Translations under genes and position numbers: made by a program
Notes under the pieces: model-generated
What the model saw: only the letters and a program-made list of their open reading frames with translations
Database searches by the model: none
Told to the model about the DNA's origin: nothing
DNA from: Pseudomonas sp. Choline-02u-1
GTDB lineage: Bacteria > Pseudomonadota > Gammaproteobacteria > Pseudomonadales > Pseudomonadaceae
DNA length: 64,000 nucleotides
Direction of reading: 5' to 3'
Assembly: GCF_002836515.1 (NCBI RefSeq)
Contig: NZ_PJBC01000001.1
Span: 124,001-188,000, forward strand
In this document: one piece after another, positions 45,198-53,629 of the stretch
Position numbering within the stretch: the stretch's first letter is position 1
Layout of the letters: each line of letters starts with the position of its first letter

Positions 45198-46061
45198 ATG
45201 CCCGCCCTGATTGAAGCGTTTCTCGACCCCGCCTCCTCGACCTACAGCTATGTGGTCTACGAAGCCGACGGCGGGCATTGCGCAGTCGTCGACCCGGTGC
45301 TCGATTACGACGGAGCCGCCGGGCGCACCGGCACTGTGCAGGCGGACAAGATTGTCGCGTTCGTGCGGGCACACCGCCTGCAGGTGCAGTGGTTGCTGGA
45401 AACTCACGCTCACGCCGATCACCTGTCAGCCGCGCCTTATTTGCGTCGGGAGCTGGGCGGCAAGATCGCCATTGGCGAATCGATCAGCAAAGTGCAGAAC
45501 GTGTTCAAGGCGCTGTTCAATCTCGAGCCGGAATTTCGCGTCGATGGCTCGCAATTCGACCATCTGTTTGCACCGAATGAGTCGTTCATGATCGGCAATC
45601 TCAAGGCCACTGCCCTGCACGTGCCCGGCCATACCCCAGCGGACATGGCCTATCTGATCGGCGGTGACCAGATCCTCGTTGGCGACACCCTGTTCATGCC
45701 CGATGTCGGCACCGCGCGCTGCGATTTCCCCGGCGGCAATGCGCAGCAATTGTTCAAATCGATCCAGAAGCTGTTGGCTTTCCCGGCCAGCGTGACGCTT
45801 TACGTCTGCCACGATTACCCGCCCGAGGGCCGCGCCTCACAATGCCGGACCACGGTCGGCGAACAGCGCAAAAACAATATTCATGTACACGACGGCATCG
45901 ATGAAGCGGCGTTTGTCCAGATGCGTAACCAGCGTGATGCCGGGCTTGGAATGCCGACGTTGCTGCTGCCGGCCATTCAGGTAAATGTGCGCGCGGGAAA
46001 CCTGCCAGCGGCCGAAGACAACGGCGTTGTGTACTTGAAAATCCCGCTCAACAAACTCTGA
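45198..46061 (+). CDS. Persulfide dioxygenase-like metallo-beta-lactamase (ETHE1/Blh type)
   Basis: 287 residues. Metal motif THAHADH (His70, His72, Asp74, His75), then HVPGHTPADMAYL and VGDTLF. The family oxidises glutathione persulfide to sulfite with O2 (ETHE1) or acts as Blh in the BigR regulon. Divergent from the repressor. Sulfide to persulfide by SQR, to sulfite here, out through TauE is a coherent route. Confidence 0.9.
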   Translation: MPALIEAFLDPASSTYSYVVYEADGGHCAVVDPVLDYDGAAGRTGTVQADKIVAFVRAHRLQVQWLLETHAHADHLSAAPYLRRELGGKIAIGESISKVQNVFKALFNLEPEFRVDGSQFDHLFAPNESFMIGNLKATALHVPGHTPADMAYLIGGDQILVGDTLFMPDVGTARCDFPGGNAQQLFKSIQKLLAFPASVTLYVCHDYPPEGRASQCRTTVGEQRKNNIHVHDGIDEAAFVQMRNQRDAGLGMPTLLLPAIQVNVRAGNLPAAEDNGVVYLKIPLNKL

Positions 46062-46086
46062 CACACGACATCGCAGCCGGTCCGCT

Positions 46087-46542
46087 TCATCCCCCGCGTG
46101 TCACCAGCTTTCGGTGGCAATCGGCCGGAGTCAGCACTGCGCCGGCCGCCGAACGCACCGCTATGGTTTCGACGGGCTCGGCCCGCTCGTTGTCGAGCAA
46201 CACCGAATGCTCCTCGCCTTGCGCGAACAGGAAGCGCTCGCCCCACTGGCGCAGGCTGACGACGATCGGAAACACCGCGCGGCCCATGTCGGTGAGCACG
46301 TATTCCTTGTAAGCACTGCCGTCGGACGCCGGTTGAATCTGCAATACACCGAGCTCGGCGAGCATTTTCAGTTTGACCGAGAGGATGTTCTTCGCCAGGC
46401 CCAGTCGCTTCTGGAATTCGCTGAACCGGCGTACGTCATCGAACGCATCGCGAATGATCATCAAGGCCCAGCGATCGCCGATCGCTTCAAGGGTCCGGGC
46501 GACGGGGCATTCGCTCTGAGCCAGTAATTGCTGTCGGGCCAT
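46087..46542 (-). CDS. HxlR-family transcriptional regulator
   Basis: 151 residues from the ATG at 46542 (MARQQLLAQSECPV). HxlR hallmark Cys in SECPVARTLEAIGDRW, helix-turn-helix FSEFQKRLGLAKNILSVKLK. The tail of 40 residues is unusual for this small family. Divergent from an MFS gene that it probably regulates. Confidence 0.9.
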   Translation of the reverse strand: MARQQLLAQSECPVARTLEAIGDRWALMIIRDAFDDVRRFSEFQKRLGLAKNILSVKLKMLAELGVLQIQPASDGSAYKEYVLTDMGRAVFPIVVSLRQWGERFLFAQGEEHSVLLDNERAEPVETIAVRSAAGAVLTPADCHRKLVTRGG

Positions 46543-46646
46543 GTTGCTCCTGGGGTGGTCGCTGAATGTGGTTGCATTTAACAACTCGAATGGATAAAGA
46601 TCAATGCATCGGTCTCGTTTCAAAACCACATTACGAGGATGCAAGG

Positions 46647-47873
46647 ATGCCCTGCCAGACGCAAACCCTGATCACTGCGCACACCGCAGCTGACAGCACA
46701 ATGATTGGCCTGAGTCGCCTACAGACGTTTCTCTTTGCAATCACCTGCGCCATGGCCGTGGCCAACGTTTACTTCGCTCAGCCGTTGCTCGAAACGATGG
46801 CGCAAAGCCTCGGTGTTTCATCCGGTGCAATCGGCGTTGTCGTTACAGCCACACAAGCCGGGTATGCCCTCGGCCTGTTGTTCATCGTGCCGCTGGGTGA
46901 TCTGCTCGATCGCAAGAAACTCATCGTCAGCCAATTGCTGTTGTCGGCGGTGGCGCTGTGTGCAGTCGGCTTGGCCGAGAGCTGGGGCGTGCTACTCGGT
47001 GCGATGGCGTTGGTAGGTCTGCTGGCGGTGGTGGTGCAAGTAGTGGTCGCCTGCACCGCCAGCCTGGCGAGCCCGGCTGAGCGTGGTGCAGCCGTGGGCA
47101 CCGTCACCAGCGGCGTGGTGCTCGGCATCCTGCTGGCGCGTTTCGCCTCCGGGGTAGTTGCCGATCTGGCGGGCTGGCGCGCTGTCTATCTGGTCTGTGC
47201 AGCACTGATGGTCGGCATGGCGCTGCTGCTATGGCGTACCCTGCCCGCCACGGCGAAACCTCCCGCGCAGCGCGGTTACTGGCGATTGCTGCGCTCGGTG
47301 TTTCAATTGTTTTTGACTGAGCGCGTATTACGCATCAGAGGCACGTTCGCCCTGCTGATCTTCGCCGCATTCAGCGTTCTGTGGACATCGATGGTGCTGC
47401 CACTCAGCGCGCCGCCACTGTCGCTGTCGCATACGCAGATCGGCCTGTTTGGTCTGGCCGGGGTGGCGGGCGCGCTTGCCGCTGCGCGGGCCGGGCATCT
47501 GGCGGATCGGGGTTTGGGCAATCGCACCACCGGCATCGCCTTGGCAGTGTTGACCCTGTCCTGGCTGCCTATCGCGCTTGTCGAGCATTCGCTGCTGGCG
47601 ATGGCCGTTGGCGTGATCCTGCTCGACTTCGCCGTGCAAGCAGTGCATGTGACCAATCAGAGCCTGATCTTCGCCGCACGACCCGACGCCCAGAGCCGAC
47701 TGGTCGGCGCTTATATGTGTTTTTACTCGGTAGGCAGCGGCTTGGGCGCCATCGCGGCGACCTATAGCTACGCGCTGTTTGGCTGGGTGGGGGTGTGCAC
47801 ACTGGGCGCCGGGATCAGCACTGTTGCGTTGGTGTATTGGCTCTGGCTGGCGCGGGGTTGTTTGCGCGACTGA
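46647..47873 (+). CDS. MFS transporter, YnfM/DHA1-like
   Basis: 408 residues from the ATG at 46647 (GAGG eight bases upstream). Twelve membrane segments; LGDLLDRKKLIV between segments 2 and 3 is the MFS motif A. Partner of the divergent HxlR regulator. Likely drug or metabolite efflux; substrate unknown. Confidence 0.88.
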   Translation: MPCQTQTLITAHTAADSTMIGLSRLQTFLFAITCAMAVANVYFAQPLLETMAQSLGVSSGAIGVVVTATQAGYALGLLFIVPLGDLLDRKKLIVSQLLLSAVALCAVGLAESWGVLLGAMALVGLLAVVVQVVVACTASLASPAERGAAVGTVTSGVVLGILLARFASGVVADLAGWRAVYLVCAALMVGMALLLWRTLPATAKPPAQRGYWRLLRSVFQLFLTERVLRIRGTFALLIFAAFSVLWTSMVLPLSAPPLSLSHTQIGLFGLAGVAGALAAARAGHLADRGLGNRTTGIALAVLTLSWLPIALVEHSLLAMAVGVILLDFAVQAVHVTNQSLIFAARPDAQSRLVGAYMCFYSVGSGLGAIAATYSYALFGWVGVCTLGAGISTVALVYWLWLARGCLRD

Positions 47874-47878
47874 ACGCC

Positions 47879-47906
47879 TGTGGGAGCGAGCCTGCTCGCC
47901 CCCACA
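47879..47906. repeat. Collapsed REP hairpin
   Basis: TGTGGGAGCGAGC is joined almost directly to GCTCGC-CCCCACA, as if the spacer of a REP doublet were deleted. It sits between convergent stop codons and may act as a terminator. Confidence 0.75.
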
Positions 47907-47923
47907 GGTTTTTACCAAGGGAG

Positions 47924-48070
47924 CTACTTGCCCTCCTCGGGCTTTTCGGTCTGCATTTGCACCGACGGCTTGCTCTTGTCGCTGTCCTTGTTGGGTGCGT
48001 CGTTGGAGTCAAAGCAGCCGCTCAACAGAAACATTGAACAGAGCCCCAGACATGCACAGATTTTTTTCAT
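47924..48070 (-). CDS. 48-residue lipoprotein, coupled to the alcohol dehydrogenase gene
   Basis: Short gene. Starts MKKICACLGLCSMFLLSGCF: a lipoprotein signal with lipobox LLSGC and lipidated Cys19. The mature part is 30 charged residues (DSNDAPNKDSDKSKPSV...), with no recognisable fold. GGAG lies six bases before the ATG, and its ATG overlaps the TGA of the dehydrogenase gene (ATGA). Last gene of the leftward unit; role unknown. Confidence 0.8.
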   Translation of the reverse strand: MKKICACLGLCSMFLLSGCFDSNDAPNKDSDKSKPSVQMQTEKPEEGK

Positions 48071-49236
48071 GACGATCTCCTGTCAGCAGTGGTATCGCTA
48101 CCCGGTTCAAGCTTGACCTTGATCCATCCGGATTGATGTTGATCAAACGCCTTGAATGCGGAAATCGCATCAGTCAACGGCTCATCCTGAGTCAGCACTT
48201 TCCCAGGATCGACGCGCCCGGCCAGGGTCATTTCGATCAGCTTGGGAATGTATTTGCGGTGATGACAGTTGCCCATGTTGATGCGTACGTTCTTGTTCAT
48301 CGCCTCGCCGATCGGGAAGCTGTCGAACCCGGCGGGATAGACCCCGATGATGGAAATCGTGCCGGCCTTGGCCACAGCCTTCACCGCCCATTCCAGCGCT
48401 TGCGACGGCGCGTCTCCGGGTTGCCACTGCGCAGGGTGATGATGGCCGTGATGGCAATGGTTAGCGTCGATGCCCACGGCTTCGATCACGCGATCCACGC
48501 CAATTTCCGCCGTCAAGCGAGCGATGGTTTCAACTGGATCTTCTTTTTCGAAGTTGATGCACTCGGCACCCAGCGCTTGAGCGCGAGCGAGGCGATCATC
48601 CAGCCCGTCAATGGCGAACACGCGACCCGCGCCCATCAGCTTCGCGCTGATAATCGCAAACAGTCCGACCGGCCCACAGCCGAACACTGCCACCGTGTCG
48701 CCGTCCTTGATTCGCGCCATGTCGGCGCCAAACCAGGCTGTAGGAAATATATCCGACATGGCGATGGCCTGGTCGTCGGTGATGGCATCCGGCAGTTTGA
48801 TCAGGCCGATGTTGGCAAAGGGAATTCGCGCTTTTTCGGCTTGCAGGCCATCGAACGGCCCGGTGGTTTTCGGCCCGCCGAAGAATGAAGTGCCAGCGGT
48901 TTTTCCGTTGGGGTTGGCCACATCGCACTGGGCGAAATAGCCGGCACGGCAGTACGAGCAATTGCCGCAGGCAATGGTCGAAGGAATCAGCACGCGGTCG
49001 CCAATCTTGAGATTACGCACGTCTTCGCCAAGCGCTTCGACGATGCCCACGCCTTCATGTCCGAGAATCGTACCGGGCTGCATGTCCGGCGCGCTGCCAC
49101 GAATGAAATGCAGATCGGTGCCGCAAATAGCCGATGCGGTGAGCCTGACAATGGCATCGGTTGGCGCTTGAATGGTTGGCTCGGGCACATCGTCCAGCCG
49201 AATATCACCGACGCCATGAAATACAACAGCTTTCAT
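48067..49236 (-). CDS. Zinc-dependent alcohol/formaldehyde dehydrogenase-like protein with His-rich insert
   Basis: 389 residues, MDR family, close to glutathione-independent formaldehyde dehydrogenase-like enzymes. Catalytic zinc: Cys38, His60, Glu61; structural zinc: Cys90, Cys93, Cys96, Cys104; cofactor loop FGCGPVGLFAI. Between residues 260 and 275 lies a metal-binding-looking insert HCHHGHHHPAQW. Lies 40 bases after the PLDc_N gene, its stop overlaps the lipoprotein start. Substrate unknown. Confidence 0.89.
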   Translation of the reverse strand: MKAVVFHGVGDIRLDDVPEPTIQAPTDAIVRLTASAICGTDLHFIRGSAPDMQPGTILGHEGVGIVEALGEDVRNLKIGDRVLIPSTIACGNCSYCRAGYFAQCDVANPNGKTAGTSFFGGPKTTGPFDGLQAEKARIPFANIGLIKLPDAITDDQAIAMSDIFPTAWFGADMARIKDGDTVAVFGCGPVGLFAIISAKLMGAGRVFAIDGLDDRLARAQALGAECINFEKEDPVETIARLTAEIGVDRVIEAVGIDANHCHHGHHHPAQWQPGDAPSQALEWAVKAVAKAGTISIIGVYPAGFDSFPIGEAMNKNVRINMGNCHHRKYIPKLIEMTLAGRVDPGKVLTQDEPLTDAISAFKAFDQHQSGWIKVKLEPGSDTTADRRSS

Positions 49237-49276
49237 CGTTCACCTCCAATTTTCCGGATGGCGCTAATCCGCGTTC

Positions 49277-49504
49277 TCAGCCCTTGCTGTGCTCCGGCGA
49301 CGAAGGCCCTTCCTTGACGCCGCGCGGGCCAGCGATGCCCCACACGATCAGGCCGAGCACCGGGAACACGATCAAGCCGATCGCCCAGGCGGCTTTGACG
49401 CCGACGCTCTTGTTGCTGCGAAACACGCTGACAATCGCCCACAGGTCGACCAGCAGAATGATCACCGCCACGGCGATGGAAAAATAACTCGCTGCCTCGT
49501 TCAT
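49277..49504 (-). CDS. Small membrane protein with PLDc_N domain
   Basis: 75 residues from the ATG at 49504 with GGAGG eight bases upstream. Two membrane segments (about 6-26 and 36-56), with the PLDc_N-type motif DLWAIVSVFRSNKSVGVKAAW and FPVLGLIVWGIAGPR. These resemble the membrane anchors of cardiolipin synthases but stand alone without the catalytic part. 86 bases after the DUF421 gene. Confidence 0.85.
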   Translation of the reverse strand: MNEAASYFSIAVAVIILLVDLWAIVSVFRSNKSVGVKAAWAIGLIVFPVLGLIVWGIAGPRGVKEGPSSPEHSKG

Positions 49505-49590
49505 TTCGCGATCCTCCAATGAGTGGTAAGGATTGGGCTTTAGGGGCGATTGAGCGTTCAAAAAAATTGCCGGCGAACATCACTGGCGGC

Positions 49591-50046
49591 TCAACCTTTT
49601 CCTGAATCCTGCGGGATCACCGAAATCTTGCCGTTGCGTTCGATGATTGCGAATTTGATCTGCTCAATCGTTTCAATGCCTTGGCTGGAGCGGGCCGCCT
49701 CCATGATATCCGCCTCGACCAGCCGCGCATGGCGCAGCCGTCGGTGCAACAGCTTGCCATTCTCGACAATGATCGTCGGCTCGCCATCGATTAGCCGCGA
49801 CACCCAGCCGGAACGTTGCTTGAGCAGGGAAAAACCGACATCCACGGCGATCAGCGTGATGATCACCAGAAACGCGTTGGTCAGCGAGAAATCATCGCCC
49901 AGCAATGCTTGCTGGGTGGCTTCGCCGATGATCATCAGCAAGACGAAATCAAACGTCGTCAGCTCGGCCAGCGAACGCCGGCCGGCAATTTTGAACAGCA
50001 CCATCAGTGCCAGATACATCGCGAGTGCGCGCAAGACCGAATCCAT
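49591..50046 (-). CDS. DUF421/YetF-like membrane protein
   Basis: 151 residues. Three N-terminal membrane segments (through about residue 75), then the cytosolic DUF421 domain (DGEPTIIVENGKLLHRRLRHARL...). The family is linked to spore or stress functions in Bacillus (YetF, YdfR), activity unknown. Seven bases after the preceding gene. Confidence 0.87.
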   Translation of the reverse strand: MDSVLRALAMYLALMVLFKIAGRRSLAELTTFDFVLLMIIGEATQQALLGDDFSLTNAFLVIITLIAVDVGFSLLKQRSGWVSRLIDGEPTIIVENGKLLHRRLRHARLVEADIMEAARSSQGIETIEQIKFAIIERNGKISVIPQDSGKG

Positions 50047-50053
50047 GGGTCAC

Positions 50054-50572
50054 CTATGGATAAATGAATTGATTGAGCTTCACGTCGCTCGAGCCGGGCA
50101 TGCGGATATGGCTGCGAAACAGGCCCAGTCCGTCGCCGCGCAGCGTCAGGTAAAGCGTTGCCTGGCCCTGCGCATCCGCCTGCAACCACAGGCGCATGCC
50201 CTGTTTTGAGCTACGCATGCGCACCGGCGCCGGCTGCAGCGTTTCAATGCTGAAGCCATCGAGCAGTTCGCCGCCGATGTCCAGTTCGACGGTGGCTTCA
50301 GGCGCCACATGCACGCTGAGTTTCAGCGGATTGGTCGAGCCGTTGCGGTGGAACATCTCGTATTCGACCTGAACCCTGCCATCGGCGCTGCGGGCGTCCT
50401 GCGAACTCAGCACACCACGGGAAAACAGCCCCAACAGGCCCAAGAGCATGCACACCACCAACAGGTACCAACCGATGTGTTCGAAGCGCCAGACCTTCAG
50501 TTGATAAGCCATGTCCTCCTGTACCGGGAACTGCCTGCTACGCAGATCGGGATGGTCAGTATCATCCTTCAT
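50054..50572 (-). CDS. Single-pass membrane protein of unknown function
   Basis: 172 residues from the ATG at 50572, whose ATGA overlaps the cinA stop. One membrane segment at about 34-55 (IGWYLLVVCMLLGLLGLFSRG), then a beta-rich domain outside the cytosol (VHVAPEATVELDIGGELLDG). No family recognised. Coupled to the CinA-like gene and seven bases before DUF421, so the three form one unit. Confidence 0.82.
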   Translation of the reverse strand: MKDDTDHPDLRSRQFPVQEDMAYQLKVWRFEHIGWYLLVVCMLLGLLGLFSRGVLSSQDARSADGRVQVEYEMFHRNGSTNPLKLSVHVAPEATVELDIGGELLDGFSIETLQPAPVRMRSSKQGMRLWLQADAQGQATLYLTLRGDGLGLFRSHIRMPGSSDVKLNQFIYP

Positions 50573-51078
50573 TGGCGCCACCCTCCTTCACCGCGCAAGG
50601 CACGACGGTGAAAATCCGGCAGTTGCTGCAAGGCGAATTCCGAGGCTCGGGTCTGCACTTCGCTGCGTGACCCGGGAAACCATTGCTGGGTGCTGAACAG
50701 AAAATGTCGCTGATCGAACTGAAATGCCCAGGCGAAACATACCGTTCCCGCTTTGATCCCATCCATATCGTCGGGACCGAGAATGCCGGTGGTGGCGACT
50801 GCTACATTGGCCGTGCTGTCGCGCAGCGCACCGATGGCCATTTCACTGGCGACTTCAACGCTGGTCAGGTTGAAGGTTTCCATGGTCGCCGGGCTGACGT
50901 GCAGCAAGCGCTGCTTGGCCTGCGGCGAATAGACCACGTAACCGCATTCGATCAGTTTGCCGCTGCCGGGCACTTCTGACAGCAGCATGACGATTTCCCC
51001 CGCCGTACAGGACTCGGCGGTGGTGATCATCAACGACTGTTGACGCAGGTATTCAATCGTTTCCTTGGCAATGGACAT
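50569..51078 (-). CDS. CinA C-terminal domain protein (nicotinamide-nucleotide amidase-like)
   Basis: 169 residues, the PncC-type domain alone. TTAESCTAGEIVMLLSEVPGSG is the family N-terminal signature; ATTGILGPDD replaces the usual ATTGIAGP. PncC deamidates NMN to nicotinic acid mononucleotide. Pseudomonas has a housekeeping cinA near recA, so this is a second, diverged copy. First gene of the leftward unit, divergent from the MscS gene. Confidence 0.85.
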   Translation of the reverse strand: MSIAKETIEYLRQQSLMITTAESCTAGEIVMLLSEVPGSGKLIECGYVVYSPQAKQRLLHVSPATMETFNLTSVEVASEMAIGALRDSTANVAVATTGILGPDDMDGIKAGTVCFAWAFQFDQRHFLFSTQQWFPGSRSEVQTRASEFALQQLPDFHRRALRGEGGWRQ

Positions 51079-51242
51079 GGCGTGCTCTCGAAGCTGTTAT
51101 TGCCGGTTGACCGTGCGCTGCGCTGATCATTCCGCTGGATTGGATGAGCGTATGAAGCCTCTTGCAGAGAAAGTTTTCCGCCCTGTCCAGCGCGATCACC
51201 TACCCTCATAGACTGTGTGAACCACTTGAGTCCGCCGTCCCC

Positions 51243-53624
51243 ATGCGCTGTTCATTCAAGCCACTGTTTTTCATCCTGTTCCTGCTGCTGATACCGGGCA
51301 GCGCTGCGCTGTGGGCGGCGGACCTTGCAGCGCCGGCCAACTCAGGCGCAGCGCCGTTGCCGGTGATTTCGCAAAGCGATCTGCAAGCCCTGCAACAACG
51401 CCTCGATGGGCTCAAGCAGCAGATTTCGGCGGCAAACAATTACAACCAGCTCGAAGGTCCGCAGGATCGGGTCCAGGCGTTCATTCTTGATGTCGACCGA
51501 TTGTCGGCTGCGCTGTTGCCGCAGCAGGCGCAACTGGCCGTGCAACTGGGCGTGCTCGGCACGGCGCCAGACGCCGAGGTGGCCGCCGAGCAAGCCGATA
51601 TCGTCGCGCAGCGGGCGGCACTGGCGGAGCAGAAAAGCAAGGTCGATGGCACGCTCAAAAGCCTCGCCGCACTGAAACAGAATGCCGCCGATCTGATCAC
51701 GCAAATCGCGGGCATCCGTCGCACGCTGCTGGAAAGCGAACTGACCTTGAGTACCCGCAGCGTATTGAGCCCGAATTTCTGGGCGCCACTGGCCAGTCCA
51801 AGCGAGGACGACCGCCAGCGGCTGCGACTGTTCGTTGCGCAGGTGAGTGACGTCTGGGCCACGGTCTGGGCGCCGGGCGAACGTTTTTTTACCTGCGTAC
51901 TGGTGCTGTTGGCGCTGCTGGTCTGGACGCTCGGCCGGCGTTTGGCTGAGCGCGGGCTGACCTGGTTCTGCATTCACCGGGTGGCGGAAGGCCGCCTGCG
52001 CCGCAGTGCCTTGGCATTCGCCTCAGCCATCGCGACCTTCATCACCACCGCCATCGCCCTGAAACTGCTGTTCTACGCCTGCACTCGCCACGAAGCCCTG
52101 CCGCCGGTGCTGGAAACGTTTTCCGAAGAGTTCGAAAAAGTCGTGTATGCCTGCGTACTGATCACCGGGCTCAGCCGCGCGCTGCTGTCGACCGAGCATC
52201 CGTCGTGGCGCCTGCCGGCCATTGCCGATCCGGTGGCGCTCGCCCTCAAGCCTTATCCGCGAATCCTCGCCTGCTCTTTACTGGTCTTGGTGACGCTGGT
52301 ACAGGTTGGCAACGCCACGGGCATGAGCAGCCACATCGTCATGGCCGGGCGCGGCGTTATTTCGATGGTGGTACTGGCGATCATCGGCACGATGTTGTTG
52401 CGCGTCGGCAACGTGCGCAAGGCGCTGGTCGCGGCCAATGACGCCACGGCGGTCAACAGCGTGTTCGCCGGGCTGATCTACAGCGTCGCCAGCGTCTCGA
52501 TGTTTGTCTCGGCCATCGCGCTGCTGGCGGGGTATGTCTCGCTGGCGCGGTTCATCAGTTATGAACTGGTGTGGGGCTACATCGTGCTGTCGGGTTTCTA
52601 CCTGCTGATTCAGCTGGTCAAGGACGCCTGCGAACACCTTTTTTCGCCCAAACACGCGAGCGGCAAAGCACTCAAGCAACTGCTCGGCATCAGCGATCGG
52701 CGCCTCGATCAGATTTCGATTCTGCTGTCCGGATTCAGTCGCGCCGGACTGATGTTGATGGCCCTGATTTCATTGTTCGTCGGCGGCATCGGCACCACGC
52801 TCGGCCAGTTGCTGACCAACATCATGTCGATCCTCGGCGGCGCGGGTTTGCGCAAGCTGAACATCGTGCCGGGGCATCTGCTCAACGCGCTGCTGGCGCT
52901 GCTGATCGGCATCTGGCTGATCCGCGCATTGAGCCGCTGGCTCGACAATGAATTTTTGCCCAAGACCGACATGGACCCGGGCATGTGCGCGTCGCTGAGC
53001 ACGTTGTTTTCCAACATCGGCTACGCCTTTGTGATTCTGCTGACGCTGTCGTCGTTGGGTGTGCAGTGGACCAACCTGGCGTGGATTGTCAGTGCGCTTT
53101 CGGTGGGCATCGGCTTTGGCTTGCAGGAGATCGTCAAGAACTTCGTTTCCGGCCTGATTCTGCTCACCGAGCGCCCGGTCAAGGTCGGCGACCTGATCAG
53201 CATCAGCGGCGTCGAGGGCGATATCCGGCGGATCAACGTGCGCGCCACGGAAATCCAGCTCAGCGACCGCTCCATCGTGATCGTGCCCAACTCACAACTG
53301 ATCTCGCAGAATCTGCGCAACGTTACCCTCGGCGGCAGCGCTCAGGGCGTGGCGTCGCTGGAGCTGGTGTTTCCACTGGATATCGATCCTGAGGAGGTCA
53401 AACAACTGCTGCTCGACATCTATCACGAGAACGAAACCATCCTCGACAAACCCGGGCCGTTCGTGCGCTTCAGCAAATTGTCCCCCGACGGCATCACGTT
53501 GACGGTCACCGGTTATGTCGGCAGCCCAAGGATCGTCGGGCTGACCAAAAGCGACCTGTTGTTCGAAGTGCTCAAGCGCCTGGGCGCCGCTGGAATTGTT
53601 CTGGCGAAGCCGCCAGCGACGTGA
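51243..53624 (+). CDS. DUF3772/MscS-type mechanosensitive channel
   Basis: 793 residues from the ATG at 51243. Signal peptide to about residue 25, a periplasmic helical region with DUF3772 (about 40-220), roughly ten membrane segments, and the MscS core: IVKNFVSGLILLTERPVKVG, GVEGDIRRINVRATEIQLSD and IVPNSQL. A large MscK-like channel that releases solutes at osmotic downshock. Divergent from cinA. Confidence 0.92.
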   Translation: MRCSFKPLFFILFLLLIPGSAALWAADLAAPANSGAAPLPVISQSDLQALQQRLDGLKQQISAANNYNQLEGPQDRVQAFILDVDRLSAALLPQQAQLAVQLGVLGTAPDAEVAAEQADIVAQRAALAEQKSKVDGTLKSLAALKQNAADLITQIAGIRRTLLESELTLSTRSVLSPNFWAPLASPSEDDRQRLRLFVAQVSDVWATVWAPGERFFTCVLVLLALLVWTLGRRLAERGLTWFCIHRVAEGRLRRSALAFASAIATFITTAIALKLLFYACTRHEALPPVLETFSEEFEKVVYACVLITGLSRALLSTEHPSWRLPAIADPVALALKPYPRILACSLLVLVTLVQVGNATGMSSHIVMAGRGVISMVVLAIIGTMLLRVGNVRKALVAANDATAVNSVFAGLIYSVASVSMFVSAIALLAGYVSLARFISYELVWGYIVLSGFYLLIQLVKDACEHLFSPKHASGKALKQLLGISDRRLDQISILLSGFSRAGLMLMALISLFVGGIGTTLGQLLTNIMSILGGAGLRKLNIVPGHLLNALLALLIGIWLIRALSRWLDNEFLPKTDMDPGMCASLSTLFSNIGYAFVILLTLSSLGVQWTNLAWIVSALSVGIGFGLQEIVKNFVSGLILLTERPVKVGDLISISGVEGDIRRINVRATEIQLSDRSIVIVPNSQLISQNLRNVTLGGSAQGVASLELVFPLDIDPEEVKQLLLDIYHENETILDKPGPFVRFSKLSPDGITLTVTGYVGSPRIVGLTKSDLLFEVLKRLGAAGIVLAKPPAT

Positions 53625-53629
53625 TTCGG

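Noticed and set aside
48133..48146. Perfect Anr-box sequence TTGATGTTGATCAA
   Set aside because: It lies in the 3' part of the dehydrogenase gene, where codons for FDQHQ explain it. A start for the lipoprotein gene at the right distance would need a -10 near 48106-48111, and none is seen.
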